A stretch of 64,000 nucleotides of DNA from Gammaproteobacteria bacterium (GCA_030654835.1 JAURWS010000037.1:62001-126000), one strand, 5' to 3'; positions 51,373-62,194 are shown, counted from the first letter of the stretch. The notes: generated by a model not told the origin, from the sequence alone. A program made the numbers and translations.

Positions 51373-52311
51373 TTAGATTGTCTGCGCAGCTTTCGCCTGC
51401 GCAAAACTTTCCGGATCTTCAGTGCTATAACACTCCATTCCCGGTTCAATGCGCTTGATCAGTCCGCAGAGCACTTTGCCTGGCCCGCATTCGACAATGC
51501 GTCCAAGTCCCAGCTCCCGCATACAGGTAATGGTGTCCACCCACTGTACTGGCATGTACAACTGTTTGAGCAAATTCTCTCTTATTTCATCAGGCGTCTT
51601 TGCTACAAGTCCATTGATGTTTTGCACAATTGGAACCGTTGGCGTTTTAAAGGTCAGGTGCTCGAGATCCTCGCCAAGTCTCTGAGCCGCTGGTAGCATC
51701 AATGCACAATGCGAGGGAACGCTGACGTTCAATGGCAGAGCACGTTTCGCTCCAGCCTCCTTGCATGCATGCATGGCTCTTTCAACAGCCGCTTTCTCAC
51801 CCGCGATAACAGTCTGCCCGATCGAATTGAAGTTGGCAGCGGCAACGACGGAGCCCTGTTGCACTTCCTTGCAGATAGCGATGATCTTGTCGTCATCCAA
51901 TCCGAGTATTGCTGCCATACCACCAGTGCCTGCTGGAACTGCGTCCTGCATGTACTTGCCGCGTTGATGTACTACTTTTGCTGTCTCTTTGAGGCTGAGC
52001 ACGCCCGCGCATACCAGTGCTGAATATTCCCCAAGGCTATGGCCAGCAAGCAGTTCAGGGAGGCGCCCTCCTTGCTGCATCCAAAGCCGCCAGATTGCGA
52101 CAGAAGCCGCCAGAAGTGCTGGTTGGGTAATTTGAGTTTGATCCAGGAGGCCCGATGTGTCGGTCGTTGAAATCTTCCACAGATCTGTGGATATTGCCTC
52201 GGATGCCTCCGCAAAAACCTCTTCTATGCAAGGGTGCTGTGCAGCGAGGGCGGTGAGCATTCCGGACTTTTGGGAACCTTGTCCTGGAAAGACAAAACCA
52301 AATTTAGGCAT
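51373..52311 (-). CDS. fabD: Malonyl CoA-ACP transacylase
   Basis: FVFPGQGSQKSGML, LAGHSLGEYSALVCAG. Confidence 0.96.
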   Translation of the reverse strand: MPKFGFVFPGQGSQKSGMLTALAAQHPCIEEVFAEASEAISTDLWKISTTDTSGLLDQTQITQPALLAASVAIWRLWMQQGGRLPELLAGHSLGEYSALVCAGVLSLKETAKVVHQRGKYMQDAVPAGTGGMAAILGLDDDKIIAICKEVQQGSVVAAANFNSIGQTVIAGEKAAVERAMHACKEAGAKRALPLNVSVPSHCALMLPAAQRLGEDLEHLTFKTPTVPIVQNINGLVAKTPDEIRENLLKQLYMPVQWVDTITCMRELGLGRIVECGPGKVLCGLIKRIEPGMECYSTEDPESFAQAKAAQTI

Positions 52312-52353
52312 GTTGATTGTCCTTTGTTCTTACAAGTTTGAGAATTCTCGATT

Positions 52354-53406
52354 TCAGGTCGCCAGCTCATCGATGGTGTCCGCTTCTCCCAGGAAGTCAG
52401 ACATTTTGCGACTGATGAGATCGGGGACAGCGTCGCTGACTTCCTTGATTGCTTGTTCAATGGCGTAATAAAAACCTTCGATCAAGGCATTGCCATGGCT
52501 CTTCACAATAATACCTTGCAAGCCCAGCAGGCTGGCGCCATTGAATCTTGCTGGATTGATCTGGGATTTGAGTGAGCGCAGCAGAGGTGACGCTATCAGG
52601 TAGTGCAAGCGGGTCAGCCAGTTTCGGGTGGCGCTTTCTTCCAACAGATTTTCTATGACATGGACCACACCGGCACTGGTCTTGATCGTGACATTGCCGG
52701 CGAATCCATCGCACACGACAACATCAACCTTATCGCCGAAAATTTCATTGCCCTCGACAAAGCCGATGTAATTCAGTGCTGCGGACTTCTCCAGCAATTG
52801 CGCCGCCAATTTGATCTGTTCGGTACCCTTGTGTTCTTCATGCCCGATATTCAACAGCCCAATTCTGGGAGTTGTAGTATTGTTCAAAGAGGATGCGAGG
52901 ACGGATCCCATTACCGCGAATTCAAGTAATTGCCGGGCATCGCAGTTGATGTTGGCACCGACATCAAGAATATAACAGCGCCTGTTAGTCGTTGAGGCAG
53001 GAATGCTGGCAATGATGGCGGGCTTGCTGATTCCGGGGATGGTCTTCAGGAGGTGACGACCTGTCATGAGAAGCGCGCCAGTATTACCTGCGCTGACACA
53101 GGCGTCGACGCGCTTTTCTTTAACCAGATCAACGGCGATGTACATCGATGAATTTTTGTATTTTCGCAACACGCTTTCTGGTTTTGTAGAGTTATCCACA
53201 CTGATTTCCGTGTGAAACACCTCCAACCTCTTGCGTAAGGATTCGGCTTGGCCAGCCAGATAAGGTTCTATCTTGACCTGATCGCCTACCAGCACCAGAG
53301 ACAACTCTGGATGTAGCGCCAAGCACTTCAGTGCCGCCGGAACTGCTACGGAGGGGCCGTAGTCCCCTCCCATAGCGTCGATTGCAATGCGCTTAAGCGT
53401 AGACAA
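52354..53406 (-). CDS. plsX: Phosphate acyltransferase PlsX
   Basis: IAIDAMGGDYGPSVAVPAALK, CVSAGNTGALLMTGRHLLKTIPGISKPAIIA. Confidence 0.96.
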   Translation of the reverse strand: MSTLKRIAIDAMGGDYGPSVAVPAALKCLALHPELSLVLVGDQVKIEPYLAGQAESLRKRLEVFHTEISVDNSTKPESVLRKYKNSSMYIAVDLVKEKRVDACVSAGNTGALLMTGRHLLKTIPGISKPAIIASIPASTTNRRCYILDVGANINCDARQLLEFAVMGSVLASSLNNTTTPRIGLLNIGHEEHKGTEQIKLAAQLLEKSAALNYIGFVEGNEIFGDKVDVVVCDGFAGNVTIKTSAGVVHVIENLLEESATRNWLTRLHYLIASPLLRSLKSQINPARFNGASLLGLQGIIVKSHGNALIEGFYYAIEQAIKEVSDAVPDLISRKMSDFLGEADTIDELAT

Positions 53407-53408
53407 AC

Positions 53409-53588
53409 TTACTTGTCACCGAGATCCAGTACTTTCTTGCCTTTGTAGTAGCCGTCAGCAGTGATGTGGTGGCGACGATGTACTTCGCCAGTAGTCTGGT
53501 CTGTAGACAGTGTGACGCCTGGCAAGGCATCGTGCGCGCGGCGCATATTGCGGCGTGAACGGGAAACTTTAACTTGTTGAACGGCCAT
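53409..53588 (-). CDS. rpmF: 50S ribosomal protein L32 (59 aa, missing from the supplied ORF track)
   Basis: Translated by eye: [24 protein letters not shown]...[20 protein letters not shown]; between plsX and yceD. Confidence 0.97.
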   Translation of the reverse strand: MAVQQVKVSRSRRNMRRAHDALPGVTLSTDQTTGEVHRRHHITADGYYKGKKVLDLGDK

Positions 53589-53659
53589 GCTTGTTACTCC
53601 TGGTTGGCAGCTGAACTGTGCAGGAATTCTGCTTGTTCGGCTCGCTTAAATGGTAATGC

Positions 53660-54196
53660 TTATCTTGGTTCTTTCAGCGACTGCAGAATCGCGAAAGGAT
53701 TCGGCTTGTCTGGTTTTTCTGAATTTTTCAGGGCGTCCCCTTTCGGGGTGCCAGGTTCCAACAATTCGTTCTGCGTACAATTCTCTTTGTGATAGCTGAC
53801 TATTGGCATAGCGAGAATCAGTTGCTCTTCCACGATATCTGCCAGTACCAGCTTGGTATCGGTGCAGAGCCACGGCTCCAGATCCTTTGGCAGCTTGTCA
53901 GCCTGACTTTCGGATTCCACGAGGGCCAGCTGAAAACGGTCTTCCAGCGTTATCGTTGTGCCTTCTAGGCAGCGCTGACATAGCACTTGAATATCTGCTT
54001 TAAGTTCACCGGAGATCACCCTCCGGAAATCTTCATTTAAGAAGAATTTCAGCGTTATCTCGACAAAGCCAGACGTGTTGGCGAGAAGATCAGAAAATCT
54101 TTCAAATTTTGCCACTGGCAAACTGCCAGTTATAACAGCCTGTTGAGTAAAGATTTTCTTGGCGTCAACATAGTCTGGAATAAGGGTGTCCGTCAT
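53660..54196 (-). CDS. yceD: YceD family (DUF177) protein
   Basis: DIQVLCQRCLEGTTITLEDRFQLALVESE; C-terminal GTPKGDALKNSEKPDKPNPFAILQSLK; upstream of rpmF. Confidence 0.93.
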   Translation of the reverse strand: MTDTLIPDYVDAKKIFTQQAVITGSLPVAKFERFSDLLANTSGFVEITLKFFLNEDFRRVISGELKADIQVLCQRCLEGTTITLEDRFQLALVESESQADKLPKDLEPWLCTDTKLVLADIVEEQLILAMPIVSYHKENCTQNELLEPGTPKGDALKNSEKPDKPNPFAILQSLKEPR

Positions 54197-54291
54197 AGGC
54201 GCGCAATGATAGGCGTACAAAGCACTTCTGTCAAAAAAATATGCCCACAACGGCATGATTTTCCGACAATTTACGCCTTTTACCAGGGCTT

Positions 54292-55266
54292 CTAGCGCAA
54301 AGAATCCAGAAGTTGCAGCATCATTGGGTTGACAGGAGCGTTTGTGGAGAACCTCTGATCGCTCTCAGGGCGATTGAAACTGATCATCGCCGCATGCAGG
54401 CATAGGATTTTAGTGTCTGAGAACTGATCTCGTGTCGTTGAGGTGTATTTCTGGTCTCCAACTATCGGGTGTCCAGCGTATTGGCAGTGGACTCGAATCT
54501 GGTGCGTGCGCCCCGTGAGAGGGCTTGCCTCTATGAGGGTGGCATTACTGAATCGTTTAAGTATTCTGAAGTTGGTGATCGAAGGTTTGCCCTCTGGGTC
54601 AACGACAACGACCTTTTCTCCGGCCTTGACCTCATTCTTTCTCAGAGGGGCATTGACCTGTATCACGTCATCAGGCCAGCGACCGTGTACCAAAGCGTGA
54701 TAGGACTTGGTGACCCTCTTCGCCTTAAGCTCGTTGTGCAGGTGTTTCAGCATCCTGGGGGTTTTGGCAATGACCAGGCAGCCGGTGGTCTCCCGGTCGA
54801 TACGATGTGCGAGCTCAAGGAATTCCCCCCCCTGCCCTGCTTCCTGCAGTATCCAGCGCATTGATTCTATCAGTCCCGTTTTCAATCCCGAGCCGCCATG
54901 CACGGCTATGCCTTGCGGTTTATTGATGACAATAAGCTCCGCGTCTTCAAAAATAATACTGTCTTTGATGAGTTTCACCAGGCTTGAACCGGGTCTGACA
55001 GGTGGCGTGGAATCGGCAACCCGAATCGGCGGAACACGCACATTGTCACCGGCATGCAGCCTGCTTTCCGGTTTGACTCTTTTTTTATTGACCCGAACCT
55101 CTCCCTTGCGAATCAATCGATAAATTCGTGATTTGGGTACACCCTTGAGGCGACCAAGAAGGAAATTGTCCACTCGTTGATTATCCGCGTCTGTGCTGAC
55201 CTCAATGAACTCGACCCCCCTGCATTCGCTGGCAGGGAGAGATTCGGGACTCGCTGGATTTTTCAA
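54292..55266 (-). CDS. rluC: 23S rRNA pseudouridine synthase RluC
   Basis: S4 domain, HRIDRETTGCLVIAKT, GRTHQIRVHCQYAGHPIVGDQKY. Confidence 0.93.
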   Translation of the reverse strand: MKNPASPESLPASECRGVEFIEVSTDADNQRVDNFLLGRLKGVPKSRIYRLIRKGEVRVNKKRVKPESRLHAGDNVRVPPIRVADSTPPVRPGSSLVKLIKDSIIFEDAELIVINKPQGIAVHGGSGLKTGLIESMRWILQEAGQGGEFLELAHRIDRETTGCLVIAKTPRMLKHLHNELKAKRVTKSYHALVHGRWPDDVIQVNAPLRKNEVKAGEKVVVVDPEGKPSITNFRILKRFSNATLIEASPLTGRTHQIRVHCQYAGHPIVGDQKYTSTTRDQFSDTKILCLHAAMISFNRPESDQRFSTNAPVNPMMLQLLDSLR

Positions 55267-55383
55267 GTTGACGCTTACCGGAAAGTGAGTGGGCGCGAAT
55301 TATATCAGCATGGGGATTATTGCCCAACTCGCAATATTGGATGGTGTACAATTCACGGCATTTTGATTTTCGGGACACATATC

Positions 55384-57120
55384 ATGTTTAACATCAAGCA
55401 CTCTCTTGAACTGCTGGTGAGCGCGGCAATTGCAGAGGCAACGGGATTATCCGATTGCAATGCGAACGTCATCTACTCGTCAAGGCCTGAATTCGGCGAT
55501 TACCAGGCGAATGGGATAATGGCAATTGCGAAGCAGCTTAAGAGCAACCCGAGAGAGTTGGCGGTGCGCGTTGTTTCTGCATTGCAGAGCAATGATTTGA
55601 TTGCTGATGCGCAAGTAGCAGGGCCGGGATTCATTAACCTTTTCCTCAATGATGTTACTCTCGCCACTGCCGCTACGCGTTTTGCTCATGGAGAGCAGAA
55701 TCTGCTCGATGCTGTAGACCACCCGCAGCGAATTGTCGTTGATTATTCCGGACCCAATTTGGCTAAAGAGATGCACGTGGGACATCTTCGGGGCACCATC
55801 ATTGGGGACTGCATAGTTCGGGTTCTGGAGGTTGTGGGGCATGACGTCATTCGTCAGAACCATGTTGGAGATTGGGGAACCCAGTTCGGGATGTTGATCG
55901 CCCATATGGAGTCCTTGGGTGAAAACTCCGCCAAGGTTCACACCCAGCTTGCAGATCTGGAGACCTTCTACCGCGAGGCAAAGTCGCGTTTTGATCTCGA
56001 ACCCGGGTTTGCAGATCTGGCGCGTAGTTATGTGGTAAAGCTTCAGGGTGGTGATCGGGATTGCTTGAGTGCCTGGCAGAAGTTTATTGACGAATCCCTT
56101 GGGCACTGCGAGGACATATACGAACTCCTGGGAGTCACCTTATCGAAGGATGACCTTAGGCCAGAAAGCTTCTATAACAATGAGTTAGCAAACATTGTAA
56201 ATGCGTTGCGTGAGGCAGATATGCTCACTGCTTCTGAGGGGGCACAGTGTGTATTCCTGGAAGAGTTCAAGGGCAAAGAGGGTTCGCCATTGCCTGCTAT
56301 CGTACAAAAGTCTGATGGTGGCTATTTGTATGCCACCACCGATCTGGCCGCATTGCGCTATAGAGGAAAAAATCTTGCGGCACAACGTGTCCTCTATGTC
56401 GTCGATGCGCGCCAGAGTCTGCATTTCCAACAGGTCTTCGCGATAGCGCGCAAGGCGGGCTTCGTTCCGGGCGCCTGCTCTCTGGAGCACATTGCTTATG
56501 GCACGATGATGGGAGAAGACGGCAAGCCCTTCAAGACACGGAGCGGCGATACCGTGAAATTGAGGGAGTTGTTGGACGAGTCGGTTCGCCGCGCCCATGA
56601 CATTGTCAGTGCGAAGAGCCCGGAGCTGTCCCCCGAACACAGAGAACAGATCTCCAATGTCGTCGGCATAGCAGCAGTCAAGTACGCGGACTTGTCCAAA
56701 AATCGCACCAGTGATTACGTTTTCGATTGGTCGACCATGTTGTCTTTCGATGGGAACACCGCCCCCTACATGCTTTATGCCTATGCCCGGATTAAAAGTA
56801 TTTTGCGCAGGCAGGGAGAAGGCGTACATCCAGAGCGAAGTGAGGTCAGAATTACTGCAGTGGAAGAGCGGAATCTGATCATCAAGATTCTTCAATTCCC
56901 TGAGGTGGTAGATGTTGTCGCTTCAGAGTGTTATCCCAATTATCTTTGCGCCTATCTCTATGAGCTCGCCGGTATATTCATGAGATTCTACGAGGCGTGC
57001 CCAGTGCTGAAGGCGGAGAGCGATCTGCGTGCATCAAGGGTGACTCTTGTGAGTCTGACTGCCGCGACACTCAAGCAGGGCTTGGGGCTGCTTGGTCTGG
57101 AAACGTTGGAACAAATGTAA
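55384..57120 (+). CDS. argS: Arginyl-tRNA synthetase
   Basis: VDYSGPNLAKEMHVGHLRGTIIGD, MMGEDGKPFKTRSGDTVKL, C-terminal anticodon-binding region. Confidence 0.97.
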   Translation: MFNIKHSLELLVSAAIAEATGLSDCNANVIYSSRPEFGDYQANGIMAIAKQLKSNPRELAVRVVSALQSNDLIADAQVAGPGFINLFLNDVTLATAATRFAHGEQNLLDAVDHPQRIVVDYSGPNLAKEMHVGHLRGTIIGDCIVRVLEVVGHDVIRQNHVGDWGTQFGMLIAHMESLGENSAKVHTQLADLETFYREAKSRFDLEPGFADLARSYVVKLQGGDRDCLSAWQKFIDESLGHCEDIYELLGVTLSKDDLRPESFYNNELANIVNALREADMLTASEGAQCVFLEEFKGKEGSPLPAIVQKSDGGYLYATTDLAALRYRGKNLAAQRVLYVVDARQSLHFQQVFAIARKAGFVPGACSLEHIAYGTMMGEDGKPFKTRSGDTVKLRELLDESVRRAHDIVSAKSPELSPEHREQISNVVGIAAVKYADLSKNRTSDYVFDWSTMLSFDGNTAPYMLYAYARIKSILRRQGEGVHPERSEVRITAVEERNLIIKILQFPEVVDVVASECYPNYLCAYLYELAGIFMRFYEACPVLKAESDLRASRVTLVSLTAATLKQGLGLLGLETLEQM

Positions 57121-57131
57121 TTTTGGTGTCT

Positions 57132-57169
57132 GGTGACATGCCAGACATTGCTTTGTCTGGCATGTCACC
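57132..57169. repeat. Perfect 16-bp inverted repeat between convergent argS and htpG
   Basis: GGTGACATGCCAGACA-ttgctt-TGTCTGGCATGTCACC; no adjacent U tract. Confidence 0.93.
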
Positions 57170-57208
57170 GCTTAAGCCATGAGCTCGTTGCTTTTCAAGC
57201 GGTGTTTT

Positions 57209-59125
57209 TCAAGATAGCTGACACATTTCCAGCAGCAGCTTGTTGAGGCGTTTCGTGAATCTACCTGGATCATCGAGCTGTCGCCCTTCGGCGAGACTGG
57301 CTTGATCAAACAAAACTGATATCAGATCGTCGAAACGTTCTTCATCCTGCTCTTGGTCGAGTTTTATGATCAGTGGATGCTCCGGGTTTATCTCAAAGAT
57401 TGGCTTGGTCACCGGTGGTGTTTGACCCGACGCCTCCATGATACGCCGCATCTGCGCACCCATGTCATCTTCATCGATTACCAAGCAAGCAGGAGAATCT
57501 GTCAGACGATGAGTGACTCTGACATCCTTGACCCCTTCCCCCAACTGAGTCTTGATTCGATTCGTGAGAACCTCAAATTTTTTCTCTGTCTCGCCCTGCT
57601 TTTCTTTCTCCGCTTGATCTTCGAGTTTACCCAGATCCAGCGAACCGCGAGTGATATCCTGCAACTGCTTTCCTTCGAACTCGTGCAGGTGGCTCATAAG
57701 CCACTCATCAATTCGATCCGACAGTAAAAGGACTTCGATATTTTTCTTTCTGAAAATCTCCAGATGGGGGCTATTTCTTGCGGCATTTACTGAATCGGCA
57801 ATGACAAAATAAATTTTGTCCTGCTCCGGCTTCATACGTGCGACGTAATCTGACAGGCCTTGATCTTGCTCAGATGAATTGTTGTGGGTGGAGGCGAAAA
57901 GCAGCAAACCCGCTATCTTCTCGCGATTCGCATAGTCCTCTCCCGGCCCCTCTTTCAGTACCTGACCAAATTCTTTCCAGAACGTCGCGTATTTTGCAGG
58001 ATCATCTTTTTTCAGCTTCCCAAGCATTTCCAACGCTTTTTTGGTGAGAGCGCTGCGCATGGAATCTACAACCGGATCCTTCTGCAAAATTTCCCGTGAG
58101 ACGTTGAGTGAAATGTCGCTTGAGTCCACAACGCCTTTGATGAAACGCAGATACAAGGGCATGAATTGTTCAGCGTCGTCCATAATGAATACGCGCTGGA
58201 CGTACAATTTCAAGCCTCGTGCCCCGTCGCGATTCCAAAGGTCATAGGGGGCTCGTGCCGGTGTGTAGAGTAGCCCGGTATATTCGAGCTTCCCTTCGAC
58301 CTTGTTATGACTCCAAATCAGTGGGCTTTCGAAGTCGTGGGAAATATGTTTATAAAACTCTGTATATTCCTCGTCCTTGATATCGCTGCGTGAGCGCGTC
58401 CAGAGGGCCTTGGCAGAGTTGACCGCTTCAAACTCCACGGGCGCGGACTTGTCCTCTTCATCTTCTTGGAGTGATGACTGCTTCGGCATCAGTACGGGAA
58501 TGGAGATGTGGTCTGCATATTTCTTGACGATATTCTTCAGTCGATAGTACTCAGCAAAGTCCTTGTCTTCTGCGCGCAGATGCAGAATGACGGTAGTACC
58601 CCGTTGGGCTTTCTCGATGTCTTCAATCGTGTATTCGGCTTCTCCAGCTGAAGTCCACCGCACAGCCTCTGATGGCTTCGCGCCAGCGCGTCTGGTGAGC
58701 ACCTCCACTTCTGATGCGACAATGAATGCTGAGTAGAAACCAACACCAAACTGGCCGATCAACTGTGAGTCTTTGCGTTGATCACCAGAGAGATTTTTCA
58801 GGAACTGCGCAGTCCCTGATCTGGCGATGGTGCCAAGGTGGCTGATAACTTCATCTCGTGACATTCCGATACCGTTGTCGGAGATGGTGATGGTTCCAGC
58901 TTCCTTGTCGAAATCGACAATCACTTTAAGATCTGAATCTGACTCATAGATATCAGGCTTGGATAGAGCCTCAAAGCGCAATTTGTCTGCCGCATCCGAC
59001 GCGTTGGAAATTAGTTCGCGCAGAAACACTTCCTTGTTGCTGTACAGGGAGTGGATCATCAGGTGAAGGAGTTGTTTAGCCTCTGTTTCGAAACCACGCG
59101 TCTCTTTTTTTATCTCAGTAGTCAT
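57209..59125 (-). CDS. htpG: Molecular chaperone HtpG (Hsp90)
   Basis: [47 protein letters not shown]. Confidence 0.97.
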   Translation of the reverse strand: MTTEIKKETRGFETEAKQLLHLMIHSLYSNKEVFLRELISNASDAADKLRFEALSKPDIYESDSDLKVIVDFDKEAGTITISDNGIGMSRDEVISHLGTIARSGTAQFLKNLSGDQRKDSQLIGQFGVGFYSAFIVASEVEVLTRRAGAKPSEAVRWTSAGEAEYTIEDIEKAQRGTTVILHLRAEDKDFAEYYRLKNIVKKYADHISIPVLMPKQSSLQEDEEDKSAPVEFEAVNSAKALWTRSRSDIKDEEYTEFYKHISHDFESPLIWSHNKVEGKLEYTGLLYTPARAPYDLWNRDGARGLKLYVQRVFIMDDAEQFMPLYLRFIKGVVDSSDISLNVSREILQKDPVVDSMRSALTKKALEMLGKLKKDDPAKYATFWKEFGQVLKEGPGEDYANREKIAGLLLFASTHNNSSEQDQGLSDYVARMKPEQDKIYFVIADSVNAARNSPHLEIFRKKNIEVLLLSDRIDEWLMSHLHEFEGKQLQDITRGSLDLGKLEDQAEKEKQGETEKKFEVLTNRIKTQLGEGVKDVRVTHRLTDSPACLVIDEDDMGAQMRRIMEASGQTPPVTKPIFEINPEHPLIIKLDQEQDEERFDDLISVLFDQASLAEGRQLDDPGRFTKRLNKLLLEMCQLS

Positions 59126-59150
59126 CTGCACTGCCTCTGCGTTTTCAAGA

Positions 59151-59188
59151 AAATAAAAAAACCCAGCCACCTTGTGAGTAGCTGGGTT
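59151..59188 (-). terminator. Rho-independent terminator downstream of the TPR gene (TonB2-type cluster)
   Basis: AACCCAGC...GCTGGGTT stem followed on the minus strand by TTTTTATTTT. Confidence 0.9.
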
Positions 59189-59230
59189 CTAGATGGGGCT
59201 TTATGCCCCGTATTTCAAGCGTCTGGATGA

Positions 59231-60598
59231 TTACGAGCGATAAAATTCGCCAGCGTCTTCCTTACGTTGTTTCAGGTTCTCAAACCGGGCTTTGCTGTTC
59301 TCAATGTAATTGATGAACGAACCGGCAGAGCTTTCACCAAGCTCTTGAGCTCTGCGAGCAGCTACGGTAGCGGCCTCGAACTGATCAAGTTCAACCAACG
59401 CTCTTGCAAGGAACAACTGAGCATCTCCAAGATTATCAAGACCACCGCGCTCGATTGCCTTTTGAGTCGCATCAACAGAGTTTGAATAGTCGTGCATCAT
59501 GTAATAGATGTAGCCCAACTGGTCATAAGAAGTCCCTGTTTCACCTAGTTCTGCTGCTTTGACTGCAGGCACGAGAGCCGCTTCATATTCATTGGCAAGC
59601 AGATAGAGTTGCACGAGTCGCTGAAGATTCTCTTCATTCTCCTCGACAATGCCATCCTGAAAGCCCTTCTCAAGAACCTTTGCTCCTTTATAAGGGGCTT
59701 CGATACCTGCGAGCGACTGCGCAAGGTTGATGAACTCTGACTCATTCGCCATGTAGCCCTTGGCGAAAGTCAGAGACAGCGTCTCGATTCGAGCTTTGTC
59801 ATCATCCAGATAGCCATAGATTGCCGACAGGTTACGCCAATCAGCCGGCTCATCATACAAGACAACCATCTGCTTGGTGATGCGCTCTGCGTTGACATAG
59901 TCCTCAAGCTCAATGTACATGAGGTTCAACAGACCGTAGATATTACGGGCGACATTCTTGCCCTGCGTTTCCAGCATTTCCATGTGTTGTATCAGGAAAG
60001 GAATCGCTTCGTTGTACTTCGCCAGGTTGTAATAGGAGTTGGCCAAACCGAGAAACACGTTTTCGTGCTCCTCTTCGGAAACCTCTCTCCAGCGGTCGTA
60101 GGCTTCGATTGCTTCTTCGAAGCGCTCTTCGCCCATATACAACTGACCCAGTGCCATCATGGCGCGCTGCTGTACTTCGATACGCAGGTTCTCAATGGTC
60201 AAGATCTTCTCGAATGTCTGCAGTGCCATCTCAACGTTATCTGTACTCAGATAATAGTTGGTATAAAAATTCAGCACAGTCGATTTCTCAAAATCATTGA
60301 GACGATCATAACGTTCGTTAAGCTCATCCAGAAGAACCTTGGCTCCCTCGTAGTCAGGTTCTTCACCTGCCTCCTCGGGGCTCATCAGGGCCTGAATTTC
60401 AGACACCTGGTTGAAGACCCTTTCGGTCAATACATCAGAGGTGCGCGAGGGTGGCGGCTTGCGTGCACCGTCCTTTTCCTCATCTGCTGCGAATGACGCG
60501 GAAGAGTAGACAGCTGTGCAGGCAACCAGCCCAGCCATAGTCAGGGCTGAGACGATGTCGCGTGTCAGACTCTTACGTTTGAATATCTTGATCATCAC
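59231..60598 (-). CDS. Exported tetratricopeptide repeat protein of the TonB2-type cluster
   Basis: Signal peptide and multiple TPR-like units (RAMMALGQLYMGEERFEEAIEAYDRW); overlaps the tonB-like gene. Confidence 0.88.
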   Translation of the reverse strand: MMIKIFKRKSLTRDIVSALTMAGLVACTAVYSSASFAADEEKDGARKPPPSRTSDVLTERVFNQVSEIQALMSPEEAGEEPDYEGAKVLLDELNERYDRLNDFEKSTVLNFYTNYYLSTDNVEMALQTFEKILTIENLRIEVQQRAMMALGQLYMGEERFEEAIEAYDRWREVSEEEHENVFLGLANSYYNLAKYNEAIPFLIQHMEMLETQGKNVARNIYGLLNLMYIELEDYVNAERITKQMVVLYDEPADWRNLSAIYGYLDDDKARIETLSLTFAKGYMANESEFINLAQSLAGIEAPYKGAKVLEKGFQDGIVEENEENLQRLVQLYLLANEYEAALVPAVKAAELGETGTSYDQLGYIYYMMHDYSNSVDATQKAIERGGLDNLGDAQLFLARALVELDQFEAATVAARRAQELGESSAGSFINYIENSKARFENLKQRKEDAGEFYRS

Positions 60599-61209
60599 TG
60601 TTCACCTTCCAGTTCATAGCGGAAAATGTACTGTACGTTTGGCACTTCAACTCCTTTACCATCCACTACTTTGGGTTGGAATTTGAACTTTTCAGCAGCC
60701 CTCACGGAAGCTGTGTCGAATATCTCGGGCGGTTCTGCGTCTACCACTATGACATCACGTACACCGCCTGTATCGGTCACTGTGAAACTTACCTGGCACC
60801 ATCCCTCAATACCTCTGGAGGCAGCTCGGGTTGGGTAAGTTGGCGTCACGTTGACCAGAGGCAGCATCTCTCCATCAGTAATGGAGATACTTGCCCCACC
60901 AATTTCGAGATCCGCATCCACTTGAACAGCTGCACGCTCGATTGACAGGCTTGGACCTGAATCCAGGTTAGCTTGACGCTCCGCAGCTGGCGGTGGCGGG
61001 GTGTCAAGCTGCTCGATCGGCTGAGGCCTCTCGACTTCTCGAACCACTTCCATCCGAATGTCAGGCATTGTGGCGTCGACAACCTTTACAACAGTAGCGC
61101 GTTGGGTAAATGCCTCACCGGTAGCAATCAGCGCCTGCATCAAATAGAACAGACCCAATGTAATCAGCGCTGCAAGAACCATCGCAACAAACCATCTGAT
61201 AGCTATCAT
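60595..61209 (-). CDS. TonB family protein (TonB2-like)
   Basis: N-terminal TM, Pro-rich segment, PLVNVTPTYPTRAASRGIEGWCQVSFTVTDTGGVRDVIVVDAEPPEIFDTASVRAAEKFKFQP. Confidence 0.93.
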   Translation of the reverse strand: MIAIRWFVAMVLAALITLGLFYLMQALIATGEAFTQRATVVKVVDATMPDIRMEVVREVERPQPIEQLDTPPPPAAERQANLDSGPSLSIERAAVQVDADLEIGGASISITDGEMLPLVNVTPTYPTRAASRGIEGWCQVSFTVTDTGGVRDVIVVDAEPPEIFDTASVRAAEKFKFQPKVVDGKGVEVPNVQYIFRYELEGEQ

Positions 61210-61212
61210 AGT

Positions 61213-61620
61213 TTATGCCTCCGTTGATATTGAAACGTTTGCAATTTCCGCTTCGCGAGCAGCACGCATGATCGCCATCACCATATCGTTGGTTGCATTC
61301 TCGTCGCCTTGAATGACAACTGACGAGTTTGGTGCGTCTGCCAGGCGCAATTCAAACTCCGAGCGAATAAAGCGCGGGTCGATAACTTCGCCATTCATCC
61401 AGACCTCGCCATCACTGGTGACAGCAATAAGAATAAGGTCTTTGGACTTGGGCTCGGCTGTCGAAGCTTGTGGCTTGCTGACGTCGATACCGGCCTCTGT
61501 TACGAAAACTGAGGTAACGATAAAGAAGATCAGCAGGATGAATACGACGTCGAGCATCGGGGTAAGATCGATCTCCCCGGGGCCGTCGTCATTTCTTTTC
61601 TTCATTAAACCGCTTTTCAT
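61213..61620 (-). CDS. ExbD/TolR family biopolymer transporter
   Basis: EIDLTPMLDVVFILLIFFIVTSVFV. Confidence 0.94.
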   Translation of the reverse strand: MKSGLMKKRNDDGPGEIDLTPMLDVVFILLIFFIVTSVFVTEAGIDVSKPQASTAEPKSKDLILIAVTSDGEVWMNGEVIDPRFIRSEFELRLADAPNSSVVIQGDENATNDMVMAIMRAAREAEIANVSISTEA

Positions 61621-61642
61621 TTTTTTGCCTTGTTATCTGAGT

Positions 61643-62173
61643 TTAATTATTCAGAGCCATGTGGTCTGCCAAAAGTTCCAGATCCTTGTCGACTTTGTTC
61701 TTGAGGAAGTTGAACGCGAAGATTCCGGACAACGCGCCAACCATGCCTGCCATGGTTGGAATCGTTGCCTTGGAAACACCGCCGGCCATCGATTTGGCAT
61801 CGCCGCCACCGGTGATTGCCATCACGAAAAACACCTCAATCATTCCTGTTACTGTGCCCAGAAGGCCCAGCAGAGGACAGATCACAACCAATGCTTCGAT
61901 CATGTTCAAGCCGGCACGCAAGTCCAGTGACAGCTGGGATATCATCATCATGCGAATCTGCCGTGCTTTCCAGGAACTCTTGTCCGCCCGGGCATTCCAG
62001 GCGGCAAGCGTCTGCTTGGTCCGCTTGGTATGAGTAGAGTACAAGTACCACAGGCGTTCGAACACCAGCGAGAATTTAAGCAACAGTAGGAAGGCGATTA
62101 CCCACAGTACACTGCCTCCCCTGTCCATAAATCCTGATATAGAGTCATAAAAATCCATAAGAGCGAAATACAT
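61643..62173 (-). CDS. MotA/TolQ/ExbB proton channel family protein (ExbB2-like)
   Basis: LGLLGTVTGMIEVFFVMAITGGGDAKSMAGGVSKA. Confidence 0.94.
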   Translation of the reverse strand: MYFALMDFYDSISGFMDRGGSVLWVIAFLLLLKFSLVFERLWYLYSTHTKRTKQTLAAWNARADKSSWKARQIRMMMISQLSLDLRAGLNMIEALVVICPLLGLLGTVTGMIEVFFVMAITGGGDAKSMAGGVSKATIPTMAGMVGALSGIFAFNFLKNKVDKDLELLADHMALNN

Positions 62174-62194
62174 AATGGAAATCTCCGTTAAGCC

